Shown: one piece after another, positions 33,885 through 41,443 of the stretch
Position numbering within the stretch: the stretch's first letter is position 1
Layout: the number at the start of each line of letters is the position of its first letter
From: Deltaproteobacteria bacterium
Lineage (GTDB): Bacteria > Myxococcota_A > Polyangia > Haliangiales > Haliangiaceae
DNA: 41,443 nt
Direction: 5' to 3'
NCBI GenBank assembly: GCA_005887925.1
Contig: VBLP01000561.1
Location: forward strand, 5,070 to 46,512
Made by a program: the position numbers and the translations under genes
The notes under the pieces: model-generated
Databases searched by the model: none
The model's input: the letters and a program-made list of their open reading frames with translations, nothing else
What the model was told of the DNA's origin: nothing

Positions 33885-35420
33885 ATGCCCTCCCCCGCTG
33901 CCGCCACGGCCGTGACCGACGATCTCGACGTCCTCATCGTCGGAGCGGGGCTGTCGGGGATCGGCGCCGCTTACCGGCTCAAGACCCAGTGCCCCGGCAA
34001 GCGGTTCGCCATCCTCGAGGCCCGCGACGCGATCGGCGGCACGTGGGACCTGTTTCGCTATCCCGGGATCCGGTCCGACTCCGACATGTTCACGCTGGCC
34101 TATCCATTTCATCCCTGGAAGGCCGAGAAGGCGATCGGCGACGGCTCGGCGATCCTGGCGTACATCCGCGACACCGCGACCCGGTTCGGCATCGATGCGC
34201 ACATCCGGTTCCGCCACCGCATCGTCGCCGCGCGGTGGTCGTCGGCCGACGCGCGGTGGACCGTCGACGTCGAGATCGGCGAGCAGCGCACGCTCCGCAC
34301 CCTGCGCTGCGCGTTCCTCTACCTGTGCTGCGGCTACTACCGCTACGACGCGGCCCACATCCCGGCATTCCGCGACGTCGACCAGTACCGCGGCACGCTG
34401 ATCTATCCCCAGTGGTGGCCCGCCGACCTCGACCACGCCGGCAAGCGCATCATCGTGATCGGCAGCGGCGCCACGGCGATCACGCTGGTCCCCGCGCTGG
34501 CCGAGCGCGCCGGCCACGTCACGATGCTGCAGCGGTCGCCGAGCTACATCGCGTCGCGGCCCGATCGCGACCTGCTCGCCGACGGTCTGCGCGCGGTGCT
34601 CCCCGCCGGCCTCGCGCACCAGATCGTGCGCACCAAGAACGTCCTCCTCGGCCTCGCGTTCTACCAGTTCTGCCGCCGCTACCCCGAGGCCGCCACGAAG
34701 TGGCTGGTCGGCAGGGTCGCCGAGCTCCTGCCGCCGGGCTATCCCGTCGAGCGCCACTTCACGCCGCGCTACAACCCGTGGGACCAGCGGATGTGCCTGG
34801 TCCCCGACGCCGATCTGTTCCGCGCGATCTCGTTCGGCAAGGTCTCGGTCGTCACCGACACGATCGACGCGTTCACTCCGACCGGCATCCGCCTCGCCTC
34901 CGGCGGCGTGCTCGACGCCGACATCGTCGTGATGGCGACCGGGCTCGAGCTGCTCGCGTGGGGCGGGATCCGGCTCACCGTCGACGGCCGCGCGATCGAG
35001 CCGCGCGACACCTTCGTCTACAAGGGCACCATGCTGAGCGGCGTGCCCAACCTCGCCTGGTGCGTCGGCTACATCAACGCGTCGTGGACGCTGCGCGCCG
35101 ACCTGTCCTGGCACAGCGTCTGCCGCCTGCTCAACTTCATGGATCGCCACGGCTACGATCAGGTCATCCCGCAGGCCGATCCGGGCGACGTCGAGCCGCG
35201 GTCGCTGATGGATCTGTCTTCGGGCTACATCAAGCGCGCCGCCGACCAGCTCCCCAGGCAGGGCTCGAAGGCGCCCTGGTACCTGCAGCAGAACTACCTG
35301 CTCGACCTGGTCGCGATGAGGCTCGCCAGGCTCGAGCATCCGTCGCTGGCGTTCTCGCGCCGGCGCGATCACCGCGCCGCACCCGCGCCGATCGCGATGC
35401 AGCCGCCCCGCGCGTCCTGA
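33885..35420 (+). CDS. EthA-like flavin monooxygenase
   Basis: 511-residue FAD/NADPH enzyme of the Baeyer-Villiger/EthA group, inserting oxygen next to a ketone or oxidising a heteroatom. It has an FAD-binding VLIVGAGLSGIGAAYRL (16-32), GGTWDLFRYPGIRSDSD, and a second dinucleotide site IVIGSGATAITLVPAL, followed by VTMLQRSPSYI, all close to EthA. The Baeyer-Villiger fingerprint FxGxxxHxxxW appears as YRGTLIYPQWWP: Phe and His are both replaced by Tyr while Gly and the Trp-Pro are kept. ATGLEL begins the C-terminal part. The ATG at 33885 has no strong ribosome-binding site. It is followed by a GlcG-like gene 61 bases on. Whether it still performs Baeyer-Villiger oxidation is uncertain. Confidence 0.9.
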   Translation: MPSPAAATAVTDDLDVLIVGAGLSGIGAAYRLKTQCPGKRFAILEARDAIGGTWDLFRYPGIRSDSDMFTLAYPFHPWKAEKAIGDGSAILAYIRDTATRFGIDAHIRFRHRIVAARWSSADARWTVDVEIGEQRTLRTLRCAFLYLCCGYYRYDAAHIPAFRDVDQYRGTLIYPQWWPADLDHAGKRIIVIGSGATAITLVPALAERAGHVTMLQRSPSYIASRPDRDLLADGLRAVLPAGLAHQIVRTKNVLLGLAFYQFCRRYPEAATKWLVGRVAELLPPGYPVERHFTPRYNPWDQRMCLVPDADLFRAISFGKVSVVTDTIDAFTPTGIRLASGGVLDADIVVMATGLELLAWGGIRLTVDGRAIEPRDTFVYKGTMLSGVPNLAWCVGYINASWTLRADLSWHSVCRLLNFMDRHGYDQVIPQADPGDVEPRSLMDLSSGYIKRAADQLPRQGSKAPWYLQQNYLLDLVAMRLARLEHPSLAFSRRRDHRAAPAPIAMQPPRAS

Positions 35421-35481
35421 ATCGATCCGCCGGCAGCTCGGTCTCGAGCCGGCGCCCGATCGGTGTACCGTCCGTCGCACC

Positions 35482-35919
35482 ATGTCGAACACCCCGAACC
35501 CGCAAGCGTCCCCCGGCTACGGCGCATCGATCGACCTCGAGACCGCTCGCAAGGTCGCGGCCGCGGCCGCCGCCGAAGGCAGGAAGAACGGCTGGACCGT
35601 CGCCGTCGCCATCGTCGACACCGCCGGCGATCTGGTCTACTTCGAGCGCATGAACGACACGCAGGTCGCCAGCTCGCAGGTCGCGCAGGACAAGGCGCGC
35701 ACCGCGGTCCGGTTCAAGCGGCCGAGCAAGGCCTTCGAGGACGCGCTGGTCGGCGGCCGCCTCGCCGTGCTCGGCCTCCCCGGCGTGACCCCGCTCGAGG
35801 GCGGCATCCCGCTGATCGTCGACGGCAAGATAGTCGGCGCAGTCGGCGTCAGCGGCGTCACCTCGCAGCAGGATGGCGTGTGCGCCCAGGCCGGCGCCGA
35901 CGTGCTCGCCAGGCGATAG
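35482..35919 (+). CDS. GlcG/HbpS-family protein
   Basis: 145-residue protein of the GlcG/HbpS family, small alpha/beta proteins some of which bind haem or corrinoid-like ligands; others have no known role. The family pattern is clear: SIDLETARKVAAAAAAEGRKNGWTVAVAIVDTAGDLVYFERM, then SQVAQDKARTAVRFKRPSKAFED, and the glycine-rich end GGIPLIVDGKIVGAVGVSG. No signal peptide, so it is cytoplasmic. It lies just downstream of the flavin monooxygenase gene and may be co-transcribed. The active ligand is unknown. Confidence 0.92.
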   Translation: MSNTPNPQASPGYGASIDLETARKVAAAAAAEGRKNGWTVAVAIVDTAGDLVYFERMNDTQVASSQVAQDKARTAVRFKRPSKAFEDALVGGRLAVLGLPGVTPLEGGIPLIVDGKIVGAVGVSGVTSQQDGVCAQAGADVLARR

Positions 35920-36069
35920 CGACCGCACCATGTTCCTGCGCAGCGGGCAAGCCGCGACATGAATGTCCGGATCGCGGTCGGCGCAGGCAGGACGGAGCGC
36001 GCCGGCGATGAAGATGCGCGCACTTGCGCGGAATGGTGTGCTGGCCGGCAACATGCAAGTCGCTCGAAC

Positions 36070-36738
36070 ATGCGATTCGTCGATCTCGTATGCGGGGCGT
36101 GCCTGGTGGCAGCGATGGCGGGCAGAGCGCGGGCGGAGGAGGGGCCGGAACCCGTCGCGACGGTAGCGTCGACCGAGCATCCGGTGGCGCTCGCGACCAA
36201 CCTGCCGTTCCGGTGGCCGGATGCCGACTCGATCGCAGCGTCGCTGTACGTCGGCGTCACCGAGCACCACGCGATCCGCGCCAACGTCGCGTCGTACAAG
36301 GAGCACGGGCACGTCGTCGGCAGCACGATCGGCCTGCTGGCGGGCGGCGATGGCGAGGAGGTCGATCACCACGGCCGGATCACCGACCTGGGGGTCGCCC
36401 TGGTCTACTTCCCGCGGCGCGTCCTGGACGGCCTGATGCTCGAGGCCGGCGTGCTTCGCCGCGCGCGAGACGTCGGCTCGTACGATGAGTTCCGCGCCAT
36501 CGCCTACGACGATCAAGACACCACGACCTACGCGGCACACGGCCTGATCGGCTGGAGCTGGCTGATCTACGGGCGCTCGTTCATCGCCACCGGGATCGGT
36601 CTGTCCGTCGGGCACGAGACCGGGACCGAGACGCTGCGGCGCGACTATCCGAGCGACATGACGTCGAGCCACCACCTGTCGCGGCTCGACGTGACCGGCG
36701 AGGCGTACCTCCGCATCGGCATCGTGTTCGCGCTGTAG
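36070..36738 (+). CDS. Exported protein of unknown function, beta-barrel-like
   Basis: 222 residues. The ATG at 36070 begins a signal peptide (MRFVDLVCGACLVAAMAGRARAEEG) with probable cleavage after ARA. The mature part alternates hydrophobic and polar residues with Gly/Tyr turns (SIAASLYVGVTEHHAIRANVAS, GRITDLGVALVYFPRRVLDG, HGLIGWSWLIYGRSFIATGIGLSVGHETG). It ends in TGEAYLRIGIVFAL, with a terminal Leu rather than the usual Phe. That resembles a small outer-membrane barrel. A longer start at 35959 would add a non-signal Arg-rich stretch and is less likely. Family not recognised. Confidence 0.68.
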   Translation: MRFVDLVCGACLVAAMAGRARAEEGPEPVATVASTEHPVALATNLPFRWPDADSIAASLYVGVTEHHAIRANVASYKEHGHVVGSTIGLLAGGDGEEVDHHGRITDLGVALVYFPRRVLDGLMLEAGVLRRARDVGSYDEFRAIAYDDQDTTTYAAHGLIGWSWLIYGRSFIATGIGLSVGHETGTETLRRDYPSDMTSSHHLSRLDVTGEAYLRIGIVFAL

Positions 36739-36797
36739 CCGGCGCAAACCCGCTGAACGCGTCGCAATCGGCCGCGGACGGTGCGAGCATCCCGGCC

Positions 36798-38105
36798 ATG
36801 TGGAGATCTGTCCTTGCCTTCCTGTTTGTCAGCGCTCCCGCGCTTGGTTCCCCTGTCCTGATCAAGGCGGCGCACCTGGTCGACGGAGTGTCGGACAGAC
36901 CGCGCGACGGCGTCGCGGTGGTGGTCGATGGCGACAAGATCGTCGCGCTCGGCGCCGCCGCGGATCTGGCGGCGAAGAACCCGGGCGCGAAGGTCATCGA
37001 TCTCGGCAACGCGACGCTCCTGCCCGGCATGATCGACGCGCACACGCACGTGTTCCTCAACGACGATGTCGGGCCCGGCGTGTACGACGCGATCCTGCTC
37101 AAGCAGAGCGCGCCGTACCGCGCGATCGAGGCGGCGGCGAACGCACGGACCGCGCTGATGTACGGGTTCACGGCGCTGCGCGACCTCGAGACCGAGGGCG
37201 CGATGTACGCCGACGTCGACGTCAAGGTGGCGATCACCCGCGGCGTGGTGCCGGGGCCGCGGCTGCAGGTCGCGACGCGCGCGTTCGCGCCGACGGGGAT
37301 GTACCCGCTGCGCGGCTACAACTGGGAGCTGGAGCTGCCGATCGGCGTGCAGACGATCGACGGGCCGGAGCAGGCGCGCAAGGCGGTGCGCGAGCAGGTC
37401 GGGTTCGGCGCCGACTGGATCAAGTTCTACGCCGACCACGGCGTGTACGAGGGCAAGCCGGATCGGCCGGTGCGCAGCGTCGTGAACTTCACGCCGGTCG
37501 AGGCCGCGGCGATCGTCGACGAGGCGCACCGCCTCGGGGTCAAGGTCGCCGCGCACGCCAACGGCTGGGACGGCATCGACTCGGCGCTGCGCGCCGGGGT
37601 GGACTCGATCGAGCACGGCCAGGGCATCACCGACGACCTGGCGACGCGGATGGTGGCGCAGAACGTGAGCTGGTGCCCCTCGATGATGGCGTACCAGTAC
37701 GCGATCAAGAAGCTCGGGTCCGACCCGCGGTCGTGGATGGCGCAGCACCACAAGGCGGCGGTCGCGCGGGCCTTCAAGCGCGGCGTCAAGATCGCGTTCG
37801 GCACCGACGCGGGAGCGTTCCCGTGGAGCATGAACCCGGCGGCCGAGGCCAAGCTCATGGTCGACGCGGGGATGCCGCCGATGGCGGTGATCCGCTCGGT
37901 GACGTCGGTGGCGGCGGCGCTGCTCGATCCGCTGTGCAAGCCGGGCGCGAAGGGCTGCGCGAAGTCCGAGCTCGGCGAGATCGCGCCGGGCAAGCACGCC
38001 GATCTGATCGCGGTCTCCGGCGATCCGATCAAGGACATCACCGAGCTCGAGCGCGTGACCTGGGTGATGAAGGCGGGCGTGGTGTGGAAGACGCCGGCGC
38101 CATGA
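36798..38105 (+). CDS. Exported metal-dependent amidohydrolase
   Basis: 435 residues with a signal peptide (MWRSVLAFLFVSAPALGSP). Amidohydrolase superfamily, close in pattern to imidazolonepropionase-like and Xaa-Pro dipeptidase-type members. The metal sites are in place: MIDAHTHVF (His-x-His), the lysine in DWIKFYADHG (probably carboxylated), VAAHANG, SIEHGQG and the Asp in FGTDAGAFPW. The C-terminus LGEIAPGKHADLIAVSGDPIKDI is the typical return to the small beta-sandwich domain, which begins LIKAAHLVDG. It should hydrolyse a peptide-like or cyclic amide substrate outside the cytoplasm. The start has no clear ribosome-binding site. It runs in the same direction as, and 59 bases from, the unknown exported protein. 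Confidence 0.92.
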   Translation: MWRSVLAFLFVSAPALGSPVLIKAAHLVDGVSDRPRDGVAVVVDGDKIVALGAAADLAAKNPGAKVIDLGNATLLPGMIDAHTHVFLNDDVGPGVYDAILLKQSAPYRAIEAAANARTALMYGFTALRDLETEGAMYADVDVKVAITRGVVPGPRLQVATRAFAPTGMYPLRGYNWELELPIGVQTIDGPEQARKAVREQVGFGADWIKFYADHGVYEGKPDRPVRSVVNFTPVEAAAIVDEAHRLGVKVAAHANGWDGIDSALRAGVDSIEHGQGITDDLATRMVAQNVSWCPSMMAYQYAIKKLGSDPRSWMAQHHKAAVARAFKRGVKIAFGTDAGAFPWSMNPAAEAKLMVDAGMPPMAVIRSVTSVAAALLDPLCKPGAKGCAKSELGEIAPGKHADLIAVSGDPIKDITELERVTWVMKAGVVWKTPAP

Positions 38106-38399
38106 GGCGCAACGCGCATGGTCTGCGCGCTACTGGCCGCGATGGATAGCGGCTCGCGCAGCCGGCGACGGCGGCGTTGCCGCTCGGCCTGTGCGTCGCC
38201 CGGGGACCGCCGGCGAAGGTCTTGCGCGATCGACCGGTCCGTGGGCGGCGGGGGTCGGCGATGCTCAGGTGGCTCGCACCGCCGGTGACGGCCGCACCCC
38301 GCTGCACGGCCGCGTGCGCTGGTGCGAGGCGCCCCTGGCCTGGGCTCGATGTTGCACCGCGAGATCAGGCAGGGCCGAGGGCCCGCAACGGAGGTGGCC
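38106..38399. other. Intergenic, no gene seen
   Basis: 294 bases, uniformly GC-rich. No complete protein-like frame, no terminator with T-tract and no clear promoter. It ends in the ribosome-binding site of the next gene. Confidence 0.45.
38390..38394 (+). promoter_or_regulatory. Ribosome-binding site fixing the phospholipase start
   Basis: GGAGG five bases before the ATG at 38400. It supports this start over a longer in-frame one at 38322. Confidence 0.7.
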
Positions 38400-39287
38400 A
38401 TGGCCGGACCGATGACGCACATGCTGATCTCGCAGGTGGCCAGTGATCCCACGGTGGTGACCACGCTCGACCCCAAGCTGCAGGACATCCTGATCGACCG
38501 GCAGCGCTTCCTGCTCCTGGGCTCGGTCGGCCCCGATCTGCCGGCGGTCGTCGATGCGCTCACGTCGGACCATGTGTCGGACCGGATGCACGACGGCAAC
38601 CTGCCGACGCGGGTCCCGACCAACACGACGATCCGCGAGCTGTATCGCAAGCTGAAGGCCGGGCCGATCGACACCGCGGTGCTGGCGTTCCTGCTCGGAT
38701 ACGAGGCGCACTGCGACGCGGACCGCTTCGTCCATCCGATCGTCAATGCGATCTCCGGCGGCGACATGATGGTGCACCGGCATGCCGAGACCGTTCAGGA
38801 CGCCGCGGTGTTCTACGACTACACGCAGCAGGACATCAAGACCAGTGACTACCTGTCCTGGCTGGCGCTGTGCGAGGAGCAGCCGCGCGAGCTGGCTGCG
38901 GTGTTCGCGGCGTGGCAGCCGATCGTGGACAAGTACTATGGCCAGCACAGCTGCCGGGTCTGGTTCGACTCCTACAAGACCGCGTTCACCATCGCGCGGG
39001 AGATCAAGTATCACGCCGGATGGAGCTACCCGCGGGTATTGCAGATCGCCGACGCCGATCTGAGGCGGTTCTACTCGCGGGTGCCATTGCCGGTGTCCAA
39101 TACGACCGGACACTTCTACAAGGATGTCTTCCAGAGGGCAGTGTCGTACATCGCGCAGCTGTGGCAGCAGATCTATCTGCGCCTGATCGACCCGGCGGAC
39201 AACGACATTCTCGACCTCTGCGACGACGGTGACCTCAACGACGGCAGGAACGTGCGGACGGGACAGACGTTCTATCTCTGGAGGTAG
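38400..39287 (+). CDS. Zinc-dependent phospholipase C-like protein
   Basis: 295-residue protein resembling the zinc-dependent phospholipase C/S1-P1 nuclease-like family. The N-terminus MAGPMTHMLISQ places a His close to the start, as in these enzymes, without a signal peptide. Further likely metal ligands are in LLGSVGPDLPAV (Asp46), DRMHDG (His64) and FLLGYEAHCDADRFVHP (His104, Asp108, His112). The rest is helical and ends in an acidic, aromatic tail. Without a signal peptide it may act in the cytoplasm or leave by another route. Its stop is three bases before the next gene's start, and that gene's ribosome-binding site lies inside its last codons. Confidence 0.8.
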   Translation: MAGPMTHMLISQVASDPTVVTTLDPKLQDILIDRQRFLLLGSVGPDLPAVVDALTSDHVSDRMHDGNLPTRVPTNTTIRELYRKLKAGPIDTAVLAFLLGYEAHCDADRFVHPIVNAISGGDMMVHRHAETVQDAAVFYDYTQQDIKTSDYLSWLALCEEQPRELAAVFAAWQPIVDKYYGQHSCRVWFDSYKTAFTIAREIKYHAGWSYPRVLQIADADLRRFYSRVPLPVSNTTGHFYKDVFQRAVSYIAQLWQQIYLRLIDPADNDILDLCDDGDLNDGRNVRTGQTFYLWR

Positions 39288-39290
39288 GCC

Positions 39291-39728
39291 ATGCGGAACG
39301 TGATCGGCGTGATCGTGCTCGCGATGAGCGTGGGCTGCGCTCACACCCACTGGTGCGACTCGACATGCGAGAAGCGCGCGCCGGACGTGACCAATGCGGT
39401 CCAGGCCGCCGCGTTCGCCGTGCACACGAAGTACGGCCGGTCTCCGCCGCCGAACCTCGATGCCGGGGCGTACCTGGCGGCGGCGCGCGCCGGGCAGCTG
39501 CTGGACTGGCAGATCGAGGCGCTGGAGTCGGTGGATCTCGAGGTCTGGACCAAGCCGGGCTGCCGGGGAGCGATCGTCGTCGCGCGCTGCCCATCGACCA
39601 AGCGCGCGATCCTCGCCGATGATACCCTGGGCACGTCGCGCGTCGATCAGCCGAACCTTCTCGAGCAGCTCGGCCCGAAGCTGCCCGAGCATCCGAGCCA
39701 GCCGCCGGTGTGCCCGGTGCCGCAGTAG
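39291..39728 (+). CDS. Small cysteine-containing lipoprotein, unknown function
   Basis: 145 residues with a lipoprotein signal MRNVIGVIVLAMSVGCAHTH (lipobox SVGC, Cys16). The mature part has a CDSTCEKR pair and a further cysteine pair (GCRGAIVVARCPS), so disulfides are likely. No enzyme motif is visible. It is the second gene of a pair with the phospholipase-like protein, with GGAGG overlapping the end of that gene, so it may be its membrane-bound partner. Its stop directly abuts the stop of the convergent M13 peptidase gene (39728/39729). Family not recognised. Confidence 0.8.
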   Translation: MRNVIGVIVLAMSVGCAHTHWCDSTCEKRAPDVTNAVQAAAFAVHTKYGRSPPPNLDAGAYLAAARAGQLLDWQIEALESVDLEVWTKPGCRGAIVVARCPSTKRAILADDTLGTSRVDQPNLLEQLGPKLPEHPSQPPVCPVPQ

Positions 39729-41443
39729 CTACCAGATGCGGACGCGCTTGTCGGGCGACAGGTAGAGCGCGTCGGTCTCCTTGGGCTTGAACGCGTCGTA
39801 CCAGGCGTCGAGGTTGCGGACGACGGAGGTCCGGAACTCGGACGGGCTGTGCGAGTCGGTGGTCAGCCGGTTGGCCAGCTCCTGGTCGCGGTACAGCCGG
39901 CGCCAGACCTGGGCCCAGCCGAGGAAGAACCGCTGGTCGCCGGTGAAGCCGTCGAGCACGGGCGCGGGCTTGCCGCCGAGCGCGATCTTGTAGGCGTTGT
40001 ACGCGATGGTCAGGCCGGCGAGGTCGGCGATGTTCTCGCCGAGGGTGAGCTCGCCCTTGACGCACTGGGCGGGCTTGCCGTCGGTGGCCGGGATCGGGCA
40101 ATAGGCGTTGTACTGGGCGACCACCTTGGCCGTCGCGGTCTTGAACTTGTCGGAGTCGTCCTTGGTCCACCAGTTCTTGAGCGCGCCGCTGGCGTCGTAC
40201 TGCGAGCCGCGGTCGTCGAAGCCGTGGCTGATCTCGTGGCCGATCACGGCGCCGATGCCGCCGTAGTTGACGGCGTCGTCGGCGCTGGGGTCGAAGAACG
40301 GCGGCTGCAGGATCGCGGCCGGGAACACGATCTCGTTGAGCTCGGCGCGGTAGTACGCGTTGATCGTCATCGGCGTCATGTTCCACTCGTCGCGATCGAT
40401 CGGCTTGCCGAGGTGGCCCAGCCGCCGGTTGTAGTCGAACTCCGCCGTGCGCATCGCGTTGCCGAAGGCGTCGCCCGGCGTGATGGTGAGCGCCGAGTAG
40501 TCTCGCCACTTCTTCGGATAACCGATCTTGGGGTTGTAGGTGGCGAGCTTGGCCTTGGCCTTGGCCTTGGTCTCGGCGCTCATCCAGGTCAGCCCCTCGA
40601 GCCGCTGGCCCATCGAGGTCAGGAGGTTCTTGACCAGCGCGTCGGCGTGGGCCTTGGTCTCGGGCGTGAAGTACCTGGCGACGTAGAGCGCGCCGACCGC
40701 CTCGCCCATGCTCATGGTGATGTGCTCGACGCCGCGCTTCCAGCGCTCCTGGATCTGCGGCGTGCTCCGCGCGGTCTTGCCGTACATCTCGAAGTGCGTG
40801 TCGACGAACTTCCGGGGCAGGAACGGGGCGGCCTGGGTCAGGAGGTGCAGCGTCAGGTAGTCCTTCCACACCGCGAGCGGCTCGCTCGCGACCAGCTTGC
40901 TGAGCGCCGCGATCACCGGCGGCTGCGCGACGATGACCTGGGTCTCGGTCTCGTAGCCCACGGCCTTGAGCCACGGCCGCCAGGCGATCCCGGGCGCGAG
41001 CTTCTGCAGCTCGTCGACCGTCATCTTGTTGTAGGTCTTCTGCGGATCGCGGTTCTGGATCCGCGTCCAGTGGGCCTGGGCGATCTTGTCCTCGAGCGCG
41101 TAGACCGCGGCGGCGCGCTTGTCGGCGTTCTTGACGCCGATCAGCGCGAACATCGCGGCGATGTACTTCGGGTAACCCTCGCGCAGCTTGGCGAACTGCG
41201 CGTTCTTGGCGTCGTACATGTCGCGGTCGGGCAGGCCGAGGCCGCCCTGGGCGACGTGCGCGATGTACTTGTCGGGCTCGCGCGCGTCCTGGTTGACGAT
41301 GGTGCGGAACGGCGTCTGGCCCTGGTGGCGCGTCAGGGCCGCGAACTCGGCGACCAGGCCGTCGACGTTCTTGATCCTGGCGATGCTGTCGAGCCACGGC
41401 TTGAGCGGCGCGATGCCCTTGGCCTCGATCGCGGCCTCGTCCA
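39729..41443 (-). CDS. M13-family (neprilysin-like) metallopeptidase, partial
   Basis: About 570 C-terminal residues; the N-terminus lies beyond the right edge. Reading continues in frame to 41443 (for example GGLGLPDRDMYDAK). Peptidase family M13 zinc enzyme, degrading small peptides outside the cytoplasm. The zinc site is VIGHEISHGFDDRGSQYD (HExxH), with the third ligand in LGENIADLAGL. NAYYRAELNEIVFPAAILQPPFFD (substrate-binding Asn-Ala-Tyr region) precedes it, and WAQVWRR, DSHSPSEFRT and a YLSPDKRVRIW C-terminus follow, matching the family end (normally ending in W). A signal sequence is expected outside the window. Confidence 0.95.
   Translation of the reverse strand, partial: DEAAIEAKGIAPLKPWLDSIARIKNVDGLVAEFAALTRHQGQTPFRTIVNQDAREPDKYIAHVAQGGLGLPDRDMYDAKNAQFAKLREGYPKYIAAMFALIGVKNADKRAAAVYALEDKIAQAHWTRIQNRDPQKTYNKMTVDELQKLAPGIAWRPWLKAVGYETETQVIVAQPPVIAALSKLVASEPLAVWKDYLTLHLLTQAAPFLPRKFVDTHFEMYGKTARSTPQIQERWKRGVEHITMSMGEAVGALYVARYFTPETKAHADALVKNLLTSMGQRLEGLTWMSAETKAKAKAKLATYNPKIGYPKKWRDYSALTITPGDAFGNAMRTAEFDYNRRLGHLGKPIDRDEWNMTPMTINAYYRAELNEIVFPAAILQPPFFDPSADDAVNYGGIGAVIGHEISHGFDDRGSQYDASGALKNWWTKDDSDKFKTATAKVVAQYNAYCPIPATDGKPAQCVKGELTLGENIADLAGLTIAYNAYKIALGGKPAPVLDGFTGDQRFFLGWAQVWRRLYRDQELANRLTTDSHSPSEFRTSVVRNLDAWYDAFKPKETDALYLSPDKRVRIW

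Overview
The window is very GC-rich. It carries many lipoproteins and secreted multi-domain proteins, a ligand-propeller histidine kinase, and an exopolysaccharide locus in which the polysaccharide co-polymerase and the tyrosine-kinase-like ATPase are separate proteins. Together these point to a Myxococcota (deltaproteobacterial) chromosome, perhaps Haliangiales/Kofleriaceae-like. That placement is inference from style, because there is no rRNA or marker gene here. I found no tRNA, rRNA, CRISPR array, insertion sequence, integrase or origin.

Layout. 1-1252 (-): C-terminally cut sugar ABC-transporter binding lipoprotein. 1503-6962 (-): six tightly packed genes read right to left: anti-sigma-type ATPase, STAS protein, GT4 glycosyltransferase, two Wzz-type proteins, BY-kinase-like ATPase. 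A phosphoglycosyl transferase at 7089-7832 (+) diverges from them. This is an exopolysaccharide module with a built-in partner-switch pair. 7833-8542: decayed patch with a helicase remnant. 8543-11682 (+): propeller histidine kinase split in two frames at a GTGA junction. 11737-12948 (-): MFS transporter. 13056-15105 (+): Tat-exported superoxide dismutase, VOC protein and polysaccharide deacetylase. 15188-15460 (-): small unknown. 15661-17247 (+): lipoprotein. 17225-19174 (-): large dynamin-like protein without a working P-loop. 19221-19781 (+): conserved unknown diverging from it.

20029-24166 (-): PQQ alcohol dehydrogenase (with cytochrome c domain) coupled to a TonB-dependent receptor. 24300-25046 (+): EI24/CysZ-like membrane protein. 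25130-30349 (-): 1739-residue kelch/Ig lipoprotein with a clear terminator. 30350-31074: gene-poor stretch. 31075-33740 (-): DUF885 lipoprotein and SDR. 33885-38105 (+): EthA-like flavin monooxygenase, GlcG/HbpS protein, exported unknown and amidohydrolase. 38400-39728 (+): zinc phospholipase C-like protein and small lipoprotein. 39729-41443 (-): M13 metallopeptidase, cut by the window edge.

Most distinctive for follow-up: the pseudo-GTPase with a tryptophan-rich insert (17225-19174), the partner-switch pair inside the exopolysaccharide operon, the PQQ dehydrogenase-TonB receptor pair (possible PQQ scavenging), the superoxide dismutase with altered gateway residues, and the split histidine kinase. 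No defence system or mobile island was found. The annotation rests on reading motifs by eye; no database search was run.
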